From NCBI RefSeq assembly GCF_002999335.1, contig NW_020312092.1:285174-349173 (forward strand): 64,000 nucleotides of DNA, in the 5' to 3' direction. The position numbers and the translations under genes are program-made. The DNA is from Cyclospora cayetanensis. Its lineage: Eukaryota > Apicomplexa > Conoidasida > Eucoccidiorida > Eimeriidae. The notes beneath the pieces are model-generated. The model was not told the DNA's origin. It made no database searches and was given only the letters and a program-made list of their open reading frames with translations. Numbering within the stretch: the stretch's first letter is position 1; every line of letters starts with the position of its first letter. This document shows, piece after piece, positions 24,689-36,596 of this stretch.

Positions 24689-25998
24689 ATGTTTTTCGTC
24701 ATCGAACGGTGGGAGTCCGTTGCCTTGCGGCCTGCGCAACTAGGACCCCAGTATCTCGCCAGCGTGGAGGCACTCTTACGTCAGCAGGTCGAGGGCAAGT
24801 GCCTTCAGAGCGTTGGGTACGCTGAGGAATCATCGTAGCTTTAGGGGGCCCCGCGATGTGCCCCTCTGTGTAGAAAACTGGCCCGCAGCGGGTTTCCCCA
24901 GGGGGCCCTCAAAAGCGTCGCGGTCTGCATCCTCTGCCTCCTTCCGTTGCTACATTGCCGCGTGATCGCGCCTTCTTTCTCTCGCGAGGCGAGCACTTCC
25001 GTAAGCTGCAAAGCGGAGCCTGTTCTGAGATTTGTTTCCTTAGCTGTGTTTGTCGGGTGGCTCAGATACGTGGTCTGCGTCATCCGGGTGCTCCAAAATT
25101 TACCTGGCAGAATCCAAGACTCCACTGGCCTCGTAGTCGTAGCTGCGAAGTATCAGGCCATTGTTTTCAAGCCTTTCAAGGAAGAGGTCAGGTGGTCATG
25201 AGGCGACACACGTCATAAGGCGATAGGGGCTGACCTCTCGCAGCCGTTCGCCTCCGGAAACAGCGCTCTGCTCTCACCTGGCCCCCCCCCCGAAACTATC
25301 GAAACATGCAAACAAAGACTGTTTCCATGTGTCTAAGTGCGTTGCTGATGTATCAAAACCTCCGAAAAAACACAAACGGGCGACGACGGCTCTACGTGTG
25401 CGCTACCTGCAGGTCCTGGATGCGGTCATTACCGACGTCAACAAATTAGGCCTGTTCGCGCAGTGTGGCCCTCTAAAGGTGTTTGTCTCGAGGGCTTCTC
25501 TGCCTGCGTCTTACACGTTCCAGGTACATGAGCTAAACTCTGAGAGCCTTAGAACACTAGATCCGAGTTCGAGCGATGTGTAGAACTTCGCTGTGTGCCG
25601 TGCGGAGCCAGTCGGCTGCTGCCCCTTTGCTTTCCTGCACTTCTCGGGGAGTCGTGCCTGCTTGGCTGCTAGATGAGCATATGCACGGCAGCAAGCAAAG
25701 TGGCAAGCAGAAGGCTGGGCCCCAGCAACTACTACGGACCCGTGCTTCGAAATGCATATGAATTTCTAGATGCATGTATTCACGTGCGCCTTGCTCGCTG
25801 TGCAACGCTGATGCAATGCTGCAGGAGGATGACGCCATGCCAAGTTTCTCAGATGGTTCTCTTGCCCTCCGAACGGGGGGAGAGATTCGCTTGAAGCTTC
25901 TGGGTGTTCGATTCGAGGCCTCGCAGATTTTCGCGGTTGCTACGACGAACGCAGATTACTTGGGTCCCTTAGAGCCCCGAGACGCGGTTGCCCCTTAG
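24689..25998 (+). CDS. RPB7: RNA polymerase II subunit RPB7
   Basis: Four exons, 24689-24816, 25066-25186, 25413-25523 and 25825-25998, give 534 nt and 177 aa (human RPB7 is 172 aa). The N-terminal RNP-like domain begins MFFVIERWESVALRPAQLGP, with EGKCLQSVGYVVCVIRV and the hallmark KYQAIVFKPFKEEV. The C-terminal OB (S1-like) domain begins VLDAVITDVNKLGLFAQCGP, then LKVFVSRASLP and the end DYLGPL. RPB7 pairs with RPB4 in the stalk of RNA polymerase II, where it contacts nascent RNA and initiation factors. All introns are GT-AG and reading phases match. The gene is divergent from the SWAP-like splicing gene and convergent with FPPS. Confidence 0.93.
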
Positions 25999-26423
25999 CC
26001 TTAGCTTGGAGGAGGCCTTAAGCCGTATGGACACCTCACAATCCAACACGAACGCTTGCCCCTCTCTAGATGGGAGAGCACCGTCGCCGACGGGGTGCGG
26101 CCTTGAGGATTTATCTTTTGCACCCCAAGGGACGTTCGAGGGGTTTCGCCCTGGTTGATCTGCCTCCTGTAGCGCTCAGTGTTTTCGCTGTGCTCTGGTT
26201 TGGCGGTCACTAAGATTTCTGTCTGCAGAGCGTAGACAGGGGTATTCGCTGTACGGTGGGGTTGTGTATACTGGACAAATCTCCAGACTTACAGTTGGCG
26301 CCCGCAGCAAGCCTCGTTTGAGGACCGGCGGCCCTTCACAATCTAGCCTTCTACCAGCTAGCTAATCCCTACCCTCATATTCATGATACCAGCTAAAGTT
26401 TGCCGGCAGCGGTGCCGGCTGCG
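25999..26423. other. Convergent 3' intergenic region of RPB7 and FPPS
   Basis: A 425-bp gap lies between two stop codons facing each other and should hold both 3' UTRs. No other gene was seen. Confidence 0.5.
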
Positions 26424-29400
26424 CTAATAGAGTCTGCGGTACAGGAGCTGCAGCAGCGCAGCGAAGAAACTTTGCAGCCCGCGGTGCTCGAGGCCCTCAA
26501 CGCGCCTGAACGCACGGACACCCAAAGTTGGGAAATGGCCTCACTTCGACATAGAGTGGCGTGCACTCGAAGCAGAAACCATCACACAAAAGAGATAGCA
26601 GCAGGGAAAAGTGAAGAGGGGCTGCTGCTGTGCAGAGGTCCATATTCTGTGGGTGCCCGTAAACCCAGTGCGCTTCCAGAGAGGCCTGTGCGAAGGCTGG
26701 ACCTGAGGATATACTCTCTTGATTTGTGTTCATACTCCTTGAACCGCGTATGCACTCCCAAGTGCATGTACAGCTCGCGAACGCGATCTTCTCCCTCTGC
26801 TTGGCCGTAGACTTCGAGCAGGGCCGCCGCCTCTTTGGGAGTTGCAGCGGCAATGGCCTGCAGCGAAACAGAGGCTAGCAATCCTCCCCGCTCTAGTCTT
26901 CCTCTATGCCAGTGAAAAAGGCGCCAACATGACCCTTGGTATGGAATTTGCCTGTATATACATGGAGAACTATCGAGAGAGATACCACACACAGCACGAC
27001 CTCCATGCCAGGAGACGCTTTCAGGAGATGGTAGAAAGCGGCCAAGACGAGCACGTAGAGGGCGCAGCAGAAGCAGAGACGCACAGATCGTGCTCTGCAT
27101 GCTTGGCACAAGGCATATAGAAATGTCTGCACAAAAGCCGATTACAATTGCATGCATCTCCGAGCTAGGGGCTTGCACAGATCTGCAAGCTGCTACTACC
27201 TTTTAACGTCACACCGAAAGGTTCACTGGCAGGCGTCGCTGCTCGTTCTGCGCCGTACCTGAGCGAAAGGCCAGCTGCACTTGCCTTCACGAATGTCGCT
27301 GCCGGCTTTACCAAGAGTCTTAGGAGAGCCGAAACAGTCGAGGAAATCGTCCTGTGCCTGGCCATACGAGAACAACACCCCTTCGACAAACAATTCAAAA
27401 AGCGGAGCTGCAGCTGGAGCTGCCGCGAGCGTGAGAAAGCAAACATGCATAAAACAAGTATGGGCAGCGGAGGATGGAAGTAACGCTGGAGAGCGGCGCA
27501 AACGAACAAAGGGAGGCACACAGGAGGGAAAGAAGCATGAGAGAGACTATCCAGCCCTCTCCTTGTCAGGCGGGTGTTCAGCTTACTTGAAAGTAATCAC
27601 CAATGCAGAGGCAGACTTCTTCCGTCTTACTAAGCAGCGAGGCGTCCGTAACACCGCTGTGTAGCAGCCCTGAGAAAAAAAGAGGCGTTCGTCGAGCGTT
27701 GATGCGGGAAGCGACATGGTGGCGCTGGTAACACCACCAGCCAAAACGCAGAAGAACAAGAGCCTCGACCCAAGAAACTGTGATTGGAGGCCTGAAAAGG
27801 CCAGCATGCAGCAGCAAGAAAACTAAGAAGAACACCTCTTTACCTAGGGCCGTGGGAAGCCAGAAGGAATAGTAGCTTGTCTTGAGCCGGGCTGCTGCTT
27901 GTTGCCTGCTGCGTGTTGCTGCAGCAAGCTGTTGCAGAGCCTTCTCTGCAGCGGGGCCTCCTTCTTGGAGCACGCACAGCAGCGCCTGCTGCTGCTGCCC
28001 TTGCTGCCCTTGATGCTGGTGCTGTTGCGCCGTCAGCAAGTGCACCTGTCCATTGGTATCGAGATGCTGACCTAGCACCGTCTTGAAGGCGACATCTTGT
28101 ATAAGCTGGCTGCATGCACCAAAGGCCGAGTGGTTCCCCATGAAATCCTTGAGAACTCTGGAGGCAACAGCTCACACACAGACCTTCCAGCACACCTGCG
28201 AGTTGTAAGTGCACGTACAGCAGCTAAATTGCGTATTCACAGAGGCTCATAGACATCAGAGAAGAAACACGCAAATCTCCTAGACAGGGCCTTCCGCTGA
28301 GGGGCCAGGGGCAGCCAGAGCTGCCATGCGGGTATACACACGCCGTTGCTGGCGTTGCACAAGTCTACACCCTAGCGCAGCAGGATTCTGCAACACGGTA
28401 AACGCATGCTGCTCACTGGTTTAAAGCGTAGGCAAGGAAGAACGAGTCATTGATCGCATTAGCGGGCCCTACTGCCGGCAGTCTGAACCAGCATGGTTTC
28501 CCTCTGCGCGTCTCAGCTCCATCCATCTGATCGTCAGCCACAAGGAAGGCCGCTTGTAAGAGCTCGACCCCCCACCCCAGCACGCATACACTGGAAGAGA
28601 AGGCAGACTCAAGGCACACGTCGCCTGCTGCCTTGGACGCTGCTGTTGCTGCACTTGCTCGGTCCGCAGGCTGCTGAGCAGCAGCACCAATCTTGGATTC
28701 GGAAGACTCTGAAAATTGGAGTTCGTGAGAGGCAGCCAGGGACGCGTATACTGTCAGCAGCCCCCGAAGCAACTTTCCGCCTGCACTCAAAATACGTATA
28801 AGAAGCGCAGCCATCGTGCCGTCAAGACACCTGGATGCAAACACCGTATGTGTAGCTGCAGCCCGCCTGAGGCGGCGATACACGCAGCTCTGAGCGAAAC
28901 CACAAAAGCAGCAACATTCGGAACGCAGCATTGGCACAACCGTCCTTCGCAGAAAAAGGCATACGGAGCTATGTAAATCTACAGATCGAATCACAAGCCG
29001 TCTAGTCCCAAAACGCACAGGATGGGGCGATATCGACAAGACAGCAGCCACACGGGGCACTTTCGACACGGAGTGAGAGGGGTTGTAGCACAGGCAGAGC
29101 ACACTTAGAGAATACGTGAGCATAGCTTGGAGCTTATAGACGGCGAGAGACGACGAGCTAGCTACGCAGCTAGCCAGCTAGCGCACGTACTACCAGTGGA
29201 TCTGAGGGGTTGCCAAGGTACCGAGTGACCTTCAGGCGTAAAGGGAATAGCTAAGAGGTTGATTTCAAGGCAGCTTAATCAAACACTTGCCGTCAACTGT
29301 CCAACCAACAACTTCCCTTAAACCAATGTACTCTTAACCCTGAATTTTGTAGCGTCAAGACGGACCCACGCAGTTGTAGTTGATCACATTTGCGTAGTAC

Positions 29401-30137
29401 TGCATGAGGGACGTGGCATCCGCCTCCGACTCTTTGGCGCACTCTGTGATTTTCTTGAGAAGTGCTTCTTTTACTGGCTCCAGCATCTGTGGCAACCGAA
29501 GTCGCAATGCCGCTCTGTCTCAAGCACGGTGGTCCTCAGCGAGAGCAACATCGAAGAAAGCAACAAAAGCAACACCGGTCGACGCAGAAGTAAGGGTAGT
29601 AGAAGCAGCAGCCACAGCAGCAAGTTTATTACAGACTTGCAAGAATCGTTGTTGATCCCGCTTGGTATCGACATACACCACATCACCTCCGTCATCAGGT
29701 GCTGGAGAAGTATTGTTCAAGGAGCTTCCCGCCTCTGGAACTGCTCCTGTATACCCCGACACTCCTCGAGAGGCCTCCACAGAGTACTTATTTACTGAGA
29801 GGCAGTCTTTTGACATTGCCGCTGCTGATCCCGCAAGCGTCTCGCTAGGCCTCCTAAAGGCGACGCGGAGGCGCCTTTCAGGGAAAGCTAACATTTCCGC
29901 TGTATAGGGCCTTCTAAATTCTTGACCATCACAGAGAGCCGAGCTGGAGAGACACCGTAGCGCCCCTCCTATGGGGGGCTTCTTCATGAACCCCCCGAAG
30001 CCGCACACTGCAGGAAGCCTGAAAGACCAGAGCGCATGCTGCAAATCCCCGCCATGGAAGGAGCAGCGGAGGAGCAGGCACCGCACTCGCATTTGCGGGT
30101 AGAATGCAGTCAAAGTGAAGTGGAGCTTGGAGGGCAT
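26424..30137 (-). CDS. FPPS: Farnesyl diphosphate synthase (polyprenyl synthetase)
   Basis: Minus-strand exons are about 29616-30137, then 29366-29486, 28417-28780, 27844-28157, 27587-27669, 27259-27357, 26703-26857 and 26424-26505. Phases agree throughout; the first donor is tentative. Exons 2-8 encode 405 aa. Catalytic landmarks are NYNCVGGKLLRG (binds IPP), [17 protein letters not shown] (first Asp-rich motif), [25 protein letters not shown] (conserved Lys), and [21 protein letters not shown] with GKCSW (second Asp-rich motif). The protein ends [14 protein letters not shown]. The enzyme condenses IPP with DMAPP and GPP to form FPP for ubiquinone, dolichol and protein prenylation. Low-complexity inserts interrupt the fold after the GGKLLRG helix (Ala/Ser) and before the Lys helix (Gln-rich). 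The first exon carries a long Arg/Ser-rich leader with several possible Met starts (30137 is the most upstream ATG), consistent with mitochondrial import as in related coccidian enzymes. Confidence 0.92.
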
Positions 30138-30967
30138 GAATGGCCCTTGTAGCTCAAGGCCACCTTGCTTCGGGCCGATTGGCTCCAAGGGCGCTTGTCT
30201 TGGGACCTTTGAAGTGAGAGTCTGAAGAAGATAATGAAGCTGTGATCATTTGAAATAGAAGGAGTAGCCCCTGTAGTCCGAATTTTGTCTCGAGCAGAAC
30301 ATGTATCAGGGAGGCGCGGCGGTTCCCCCTATGGACTGCCGAGTGCGGGGTGATGATGCTCAAATAGGGGTCCACCCGTTGCTGCAGGCCTCAGAGAGTA
30401 CCCTCTAACGCGTTAATAGCTTTTTTGGTGGAAGGCCTTGAAGACAAGCAGATTGAAACAGCCCCGCATGTGTGTATAACAGCTGGATGCAGCCTGCCAT
30501 GCTGGTTGCCATCTCGCTGCATCGGTCATCTCCTCTGGTGTTGCCGTTGCATTGTTTTCAAGTAATACGCAAATATGGAGTACTTTATCTTCGTTTGAAT
30601 GCATTCAACCCAGTGGATAAGGGCAAGTAGAGGTGACCGCAGCCGACGCGCTAGACCCTGACGCTGCATTGATCTCTTCTTATACTTTTTAAAGCACGAT
30701 GCAGGGTCTGCTGTGCTTATCCTTCCTACTTCTTTCTTCTCCTCACTCTCTTCGCTGAATAAGCTGTGGTGCCCGGAGATACCAATCAGGCCTTTGAACT
30801 GCCCTTAGCTTCTGCTGGGGTTATGTAACATCGGGTGTACCTCATGCAAAGTGACCCCCATACATGGGGCTCCAGGACAGACACCTCAACCGATTCCTCA
30901 ATCATGGAGGGCATACTAGCTGACTCTCTTCTGCGCGGCCAATCCACAGTACCGCGACAACCGCAGC

Positions 30968-31339
30968 CTAATTTAGGTACTCAAAGCAGACCCAGCCTGC
31001 AAAGGCTGGTACTGCAGTAGGGATCACCCTTTGTTGCTGCAGATGTGAAACAGGACTACCGAAGGGCTGTATAGAGCCTCTTGTTCCATAGAGTCTTGGC
31101 ACCGAACTAAAGAAAGCAAAAACAGGCTTAAATTCAGGGCGTGGGTGTCCTCCCACCTTAGTAAACCCGCCGCCTGAAGCAGGCAAAACTTCGTCAGTGG
31201 TGCCAAAAAGAGGGTGCCCGCCCTCCTTGCCCTCAAGCAGCAGGGTCAGTAACGCAAAGTGACGAGGAAAATTAGCTGCCTCCGTAAGCAAACCTTCCGA
31301 AAGATCGCACAGAGCCGCACACACGAACTTAATCCACAT
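30968..31339 (-). CDS. Possible small ORF or first exon, unknown
   Basis: An ATG-initiated frame of 123 codons begins MWIKFVCAALCDLSEGLLTE, then NFPRHFALLTLLLEG. It may stop being coding at a GTGGGA donor after GGGFTK (about 31160). Composition looks protein-like, but no family or downstream exon was recognised. Confidence 0.3.
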   Translation of the reverse strand: MWIKFVCAALCDLSEGLLTEAANFPRHFALLTLLLEGKEGGHPLFGTTDEVLPASGGGFTKVGGHPRPEFKPVFAFFSSVPRLYGTRGSIQPFGSPVSHLQQQRVIPTAVPAFAGWVCFEYLN

Positions 31340-31481
31340 GGCGCACCGAAGCTGCTCTTACGCTGTAGAGCTAATTCTTATTCGCAGCACTTGAAAAATG
31401 AGAACAGCCAAACCATGTAGCGCATTGAAATTACATCTTGACGAAACGCTTCGCTCTAGTGCGCCTGTACCGGCTACACCA

Positions 31482-32003
31482 TCAAAACCTGCATACATGC
31501 ATGAAGGGCATGTGCAGGCTGTAGCCATCGAACAAGGCTAAACCTTGGAGTTCAACCAATGTTTGCATTTGGAGTTTGAAGCCAAGGACTACGGTTTTGT
31601 CCGCGTTGGGAATACCTGTTCTACCAGTTTGTCCGCTTGACACTTGGCGTACGCATGACTCTCTCTGTACGCCCCATGGATAGAACGACGCGATTGGGAG
31701 CTGCGGTAAGAGTGAGGTGCAGCAACTGTTTCTTGCTACACATAGCGACGGGACAGAAGCCCCTGAGGTGATACACTTGCTGAAATTATGAGACATGGGG
31801 CTGAGAACGACCGCCGAAGCCGCTGCTGGCGAATATACGCGAGCTTGCGCGGCTGGCGTATTTGCGCTAGCTATCAGCTGAAGCGTGGCATGTGTGTTAC
31901 ACAAGACTTCAATTCCTTCTGCTCGTATCGGATGCCTAGTGCTAGCCTCCGAGCACTTCTTGCTGCAAGTCATGCCGCTGAAATTGAGGTATAACGCACG
32001 CAT
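31482..32003 (-). CDS. Possible ORF, unknown (173 codons)
   Basis: An ATG start at 32003 opens a Cys- and Ser-containing frame with no recognisable domain. Length is the only support; chance is plausible. Confidence 0.2.
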   Translation of the reverse strand: MRALYLNFSGMTCSKKCSEASTRHPIRAEGIEVLCNTHATLQLIASANTPAAQARVYSPAAASAVVLSPMSHNFSKCITSGASVPSLCVARNSCCTSLLPQLPIASFYPWGVQRESCVRQVSSGQTGRTGIPNADKTVVLGFKLQMQTLVELQGLALFDGYSLHMPFMHVCRF

Positions 32004-32091
32004 GCTGAGGCCTGCTTGCTTGTATGCGGAGGCCTTTAGGGCTCGGCGTGATAATGCACAAAACTGCCCAGATCAACTGCAGTGAACTGAG

Positions 32092-32286
32092 ATGACGACG
32101 GGGCTACATTTGATAAAGAGAATCTCTCACTGCGAGCTCAGTACAGAAGATGAATCTTCGGACTCTAGCTCGCTGCCGGCTGCTGCAGTAAAAGCGCGCA
32201 AGCGGGAGGAACTGCACGACCTTGCCAAAACCTCCCGTTACACTGAGCTGTTGAAATGGCGATCGAAAAGCGCTGCGCGCCTTTGA
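32092..32286 (+). CDS. Possible small acidic/basic ORF or exon
   Basis: A 64-codon ATG frame has a Ser/Glu/Asp cluster (STEDESSDSSS) followed by a basic helix (VKARKREELHDLAK). It could be an exon of an unseen gene. The opposite strand is also open. Confidence 0.25.
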   Translation: MTTGLHLIKRISHCELSTEDESSDSSSLPAAAVKARKREELHDLAKTSRYTELLKWRSKSAARL

Positions 32287-32366
32287 CACGCTGCAAAGAG
32301 GACCACCATTTGATAAGGCCCATCTTTTACGACTCGCCGATAGTGCTCCAAGTTAGGCATTGAAAC

Positions 32367-34358
32367 CTATTCCGCTTCGCCTTTATTTTGGTCTTGCTGT
32401 GGGTTCTGGTGCGCCTGCTGCTCCTGCTGTGGGTTCTGGTGCGCCTGCTGCTCTTGCTGTGGGTTCTGGTGCGCCTGCTGTTCTTGCTGTCTCTTCTGTT
32501 TGTGCATGCCTTCCGTCACGCACGAACTGCTGTTTGTAGATGAGGCTGTCGTGGGAAGACCGGTGCTGTAGGGGCAGGGGTTTTCAAGAAAGAGATAATA
32601 CAGGCGGCCCAGGATAACATACTGGACCAGCAGCATTGAGAGGATTGTAAGCTGGCAGATAAAGAGACCCCTCTCTCCCTTCGATACAGCGATCTCATAG
32701 AAGAAGTTGCAAACAAGCGACAACAATCCCCCTACCATGGCCGCCAAACCCACGAGGGTACTGAAATGCTTCGGTGAGAAGGTATGCTCAATATACACAA
32801 AGATCTGTCCCATGAAAAGCGACATATAGAAACAAAAGAAAACGACTGAAGCATAGCCCGCGGCCTCCCTCCTCAGCATGGCAAGGGCGTACATAAGGAA
32901 TCCGGACGTATTGAGTGCCAGCATAACCCGCACAATCCCCCACACGTCCGCCAACTTTCCCAGGATAATACACGGAATGAAACTGAGAGGCAATGCCACC
33001 TCTAGGAAAGCGACCACTGAAGTGGAGAAGCTTCGCCGGGGAGCCAACTGATAGAAGCAGGAGACCCACACAACTCCCACAAAGTACAAAACCACCAATA
33101 CATACCGCTCTGAAAAAATCTGGCTCCGAAAGTTGCACCTTTTCTCACTGCCCGGAACGGCGGGGAGCGCAAGACATTTGTCCATGGAAACTTCATGAGT
33201 CAGGTCGTCGTCTTTTGCGCTGCCTTCTGCCGCTGCTTCTCCGAGCTGCCTGGAGCCAAAGACTTGCAAGGAGACGGAGCTGCCTCCAGTCTCTACAAAA
33301 GCCCCAACGGGAGGTGACGGGGGTGCCAGCGCCTCTGCCACCGGGCCAAGAGGAGGGCAGGAGTAGGAGGTTTTAACTGGTGACTCGGGTTCCTGGCTTG
33401 CTAAGGGAGAGTGTTGGTGGATGTCGGGTGGTTGTGTGCGTGGGTAACGCGATTGCGTGTGCTCGGTAGACTGATCCTCTGTGCTGCTGGACCCCTTCAC
33501 ATGTGTGGTGGCTGCATGCTTGGCGTCCACTGACTTGGCGTTCACATCATATACACGAAAGTTGCGGTAGGGGAAAAGGGTGAGCGCCACGAAGAACATA
33601 CAGCCTGGTCCTACAAACGCGTATACCCAGCATACCTTGAGGTCGTTACCTCCAAAGTATTCGAGGATCACCGGCACAAACATAGACGCCGAGGCAGCGG
33701 AGCCAGTGATGGTAATGATCAGACCAGCGCTGCCGGGGAAGAGCCGCGCGATACACAGATGGGGCAGCGAAGATGTGTCAACTCCGAGCCCAATCAACAC
33801 AAAGGCCGCAGGCAGGGTGTAGCGAGAGTTGCGAGTCGTACTGGCCAGAAGACACCAGCCAGTAAAACTGATGGACTGCCCCAGCAGCGCCGTCAGACGA
33901 GGCCCTAAGGAATCCACAAGGAAACCCGCAAGAGCCGAGGAGGAGAAGTGTACTGCGAGGGTCAAGGTGTAAAGCTTCTGAACAGCCGCCTCCTGAGCGT
34001 TGCACACACCAGGAATTTGTTCCTGTCCAGGCCCCTCCAAGAAGGCAGTGCTGTCCTCGTCACACAAGTAGGAGAAGCCCCCAGCCCGCAAGATCATCGT
34101 TGCTAGAGGAGCCCAGCCCATATACACGCAGCCAGTGACAAAGATATAAAAAGAGTAGGTAATTAACAAGACATAACGGTTGAGGCCCCACGGGGTCGGC
34201 TGCACAGCCCCTGGCAGATCGCTGCGCGGCAGCAGACGAGGTAAGTATGAATGAGTGAAGCGCTTCATTTTCGTTGAGTTAAACGGTCTCAAGAAAGGGA
34301 GAAACCAACTGTTGCTTTGACTGCGAGGAGAGCCATTGGCTCTCGTTTTGGTGTACAT
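32367..34358 (-). CDS. ApiAT-like major facilitator transporter (putative amino-acid transporter)
   Basis: A single exon encodes 663 aa from ATG 34358 to TAG; an internal Met at 34268 is an alternative start. It has about 12 hydrophobic segments in two halves. The first begins YVLLITYSFYIFVTGCVYMG, has a Cys-bearing loop between TM1 and TM2, then ALAGFLVDSLGPRLTALLGQ, an MFS motif-A-like segment. A long hydrophilic loop (about residues 270-410, Ser/Pro/Glu-rich) precedes the second half, which starts near SERYVLVVLYFVGVVWVSCF and has ILGKLADVWGIVRVML. This layout fits the apicomplexan ApiAT group related to SLC43, plasma-membrane amino-acid carriers; substrate cannot be read from sequence. 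The cytosolic C-tail has a 10-residue repeat. There are no introns, unlike most neighbours. Confidence 0.82.
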   Translation of the reverse strand: MYTKTRANGSPRSQSNSWFLPFLRPFNSTKMKRFTHSYLPRLLPRSDLPGAVQPTPWGLNRYVLLITYSFYIFVTGCVYMGWAPLATMILRAGGFSYLCDEDSTAFLEGPGQEQIPGVCNAQEAAVQKLYTLTLAVHFSSSALAGFLVDSLGPRLTALLGQSISFTGWCLLASTTRNSRYTLPAAFVLIGLGVDTSSLPHLCIARLFPGSAGLIITITGSAASASMFVPVILEYFGGNDLKVCWVYAFVGPGCMFFVALTLFPYRNFRVYDVNAKSVDAKHAATTHVKGSSSTEDQSTEHTQSRYPRTQPPDIHQHSPLASQEPESPVKTSYSCPPLGPVAEALAPPSPPVGAFVETGGSSVSLQVFGSRQLGEAAAEGSAKDDDLTHEVSMDKCLALPAVPGSEKRCNFRSQIFSERYVLVVLYFVGVVWVSCFYQLAPRRSFSTSVVAFLEVALPLSFIPCIILGKLADVWGIVRVMLALNTSGFLMYALAMLRREAAGYASVVFFCFYMSLFMGQIFVYIEHTFSPKHFSTLVGLAAMVGGLLSLVCNFFYEIAVSKGERGLFICQLTILSMLLVQYVILGRLYYLFLENPCPYSTGLPTTASSTNSSSCVTEGMHKQKRQQEQQAHQNPQQEQQAHQNPQQEQQAHQNPQQDQNKGEAE
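32395..32484. repeat. 30-bp tandem repeat, three copies, in the transporter C-tail
   Basis: Three near-perfect 30-bp units (32395-32424, 32425-32454, 32455-32484) differ by single bases. On the minus strand they encode the decapeptide QQEQQAHQNP in tandem, and they keep the frame. Confidence 0.93.
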
Positions 34359-36596
34359 ATAGAGGCTGGAGATTCACCACTTTCTTTGCTGAGCATCCAG
34401 AAGCAAAGCTTCTGAACTGATACAAGCCTGGGCTGTTCAGGGAACTATGGCCAACAAACCAGACATGCGTAAGCCACATGCAAAGCATAAGTTGTGGGGC
34501 GTTGCACTGCTAGTCCGCTCTGTGCAACTGGACTAAATCCAGGGCCTGTGACAGGTGGCCTGCCTGAGTAATCAAAAGCTGGAAATGCGGAATGTACAGG
34601 GGTGTTACAATAAAACAAGCGATGCAATGAAGAAGATGGAGCAACTTTCTTTCCCCAGATGGGTATCGAGGACTTTTCTCAGCCAGCAGTATCTATTCTT
34701 GCAGTTATTGGGATGAGTACTAGCCAAAACGGGCCAGAACTGTTTCATAAAATAGTCATAAGCTCAGAAGAGTGAACTGCCCACCAATTGATGCGTACAC
34801 AAACCAGTAAACGGGTTAAACCCTTGGGGCTGGTGTAGGGCACCGGGGCCGTATTGGATTTTAATAAAATGAACTCAACAAAGTTCAGCCCAGTACAAAC
34901 ACCATTTATATTTTCTATAATTTGCTCGAGAGCTGCGTGGGTTACTTGATCGGTCGAAGTATTCAAGCGAAGTTCTTAAAGAAGTCGTAGCAATTATGGG
35001 CTAAAGTGGACACCAGCTTCTAGTACGGCTCACTCGTTCAGATCAGTTTTTCAGAAATCTCTCATGAACTTGCGGTGGTTGCGTGACTCTCTGTTGACAA
35101 CATGATGGTTACTCTTTGGTGAGGTGCAGAAAGCCTTTGCATGCGAGCCCTCACATGAAACACAGCATCACTTTACAGGGTCATTTCAACCCGTTTCTAA
35201 GGCTGCTGTGCTTCAGTTTAAACGCCCTTGAGGTATTGAAGGCTGTAAGCTGGCAGGAAATGACTAATCTGCTTCAGGCGTGACTGGCAATATCATGCTT
35301 GCAATGGGCATAGCGACACTTCAGCAGGCCTTACTACACCAGCTATAGAATTAAAATTAGTGGCGGACACACCAATTAGTCTGCCTGTTTGTATATCGTC
35401 GTATTGTTTGCAGAGCACTCTGCGCTAGATACAAGAAGATGCAATGTTGTGTGCACGTGCACCAGGTGCAATGTGCAACTACCTGTGAATGGAGTGCTTG
35501 GATGGTCCAGCTGCGCGCACCCTTGCGGCCACCCTCTCCGTATCATAGACCTAGGTGAGCGCGGGAAGGAGGAGGAGGAAGCTTCTTTGAGAAAAAGTAA
35601 CGTTCTATTGATATTTCTTCACTCTGGAATGAGGTGTCCCCCTAAGGAGACCTTGGTTTGACCCTTGTGCTTGTGCTATGAATGATTATGTGCAGCATGA
35701 TGCACTGAGGAAAATTAGAAAAGCGCGATCAATGCGCGCCGTGTACATTTCTGCAAAACTCTTGAATTCAGGTTGCCGACTAGGTTGGGCTAGCGGTTTT
35801 CGCAACGAGCTTTTTGATAACGCGCCTCCCCAAAAGTCGACCATGGTTAGGAAAGACACACTTAGAACCAGAAGCACTAACTACCAGTACTAGAGGGCAA
35901 TGATTAATGGCTTCTGCGGGATAATGAAAGGACGAATACAGACTTAGGACGACAGCAAAAGGCTTAGGCGTTCATCTCGTAGAAGTTTCCGCAAATGCAC
36001 CTGGTGAAGGCCGGGTTTGTTTCATAGCTTACCACATGGCCTTACATTCGAGTCAGGAGATTATTGGTTCAAGCAATTCATAGAGAGCGAGTCAGCACGC
36101 GAACGCCGCAGACGCCGCGACTCGAGACGACAATCTAAGCACTGATCTGTAATTGTATTCTTATTTTATTCGCCGACCGATAGGAGCTGGTAGGTGACAC
36201 CTATTATAGTTGTATTCATATTCAAAAGGTGACCACCTGTGTGGGAACTAGTTACGAAAGACGCAAAGAGTTATGAAGACTTAAGGCGACTTTTTCGTGG
36301 GCTGAGTATTCATAAAAGCGAAAAGAATTGGAAAAATAAAACATTAGGCATAGAAAATGGTCGCTTGGTGTATTGCCAAGTTTTGTGCTCTTTAGATTGA
36401 CAAAGACTTTATATAATTGTTTGGCGTCAACTTGTAGCTGCGCCAAACGGATACCTGCAGAAATGATTTAGCACCGAGGATACCTTATATGTGCATCATG
36501 CGGCACGGACTGGGAGCAGAAAAGACAGGTCACACGACCCACTCCCTGGCCCCTCCGCCTCCGGCAGACGTGCGAAGAATGCCAAAAGTAAAGAGG
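34359..36596. other. AT-rich gene-poor tract
   Basis: This is the 5' region of the transporter plus about 2 kb of AT-rich DNA. Frames are short (longest 90 codons, plus 35389-35661) and have no motifs. No tandem repeat or RNA gene was recognised. Confidence 0.45.

Larger units (their letters stand above)
30138..32366. other. Intergenic tract with weak ORFs
   Basis: The region lies between FPPS and the transporter. Apart from the low-confidence frames listed separately (30968-31339, 31482-32003 and 32092-32286), I see no gene, repeat or RNA. Confidence 0.4.
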
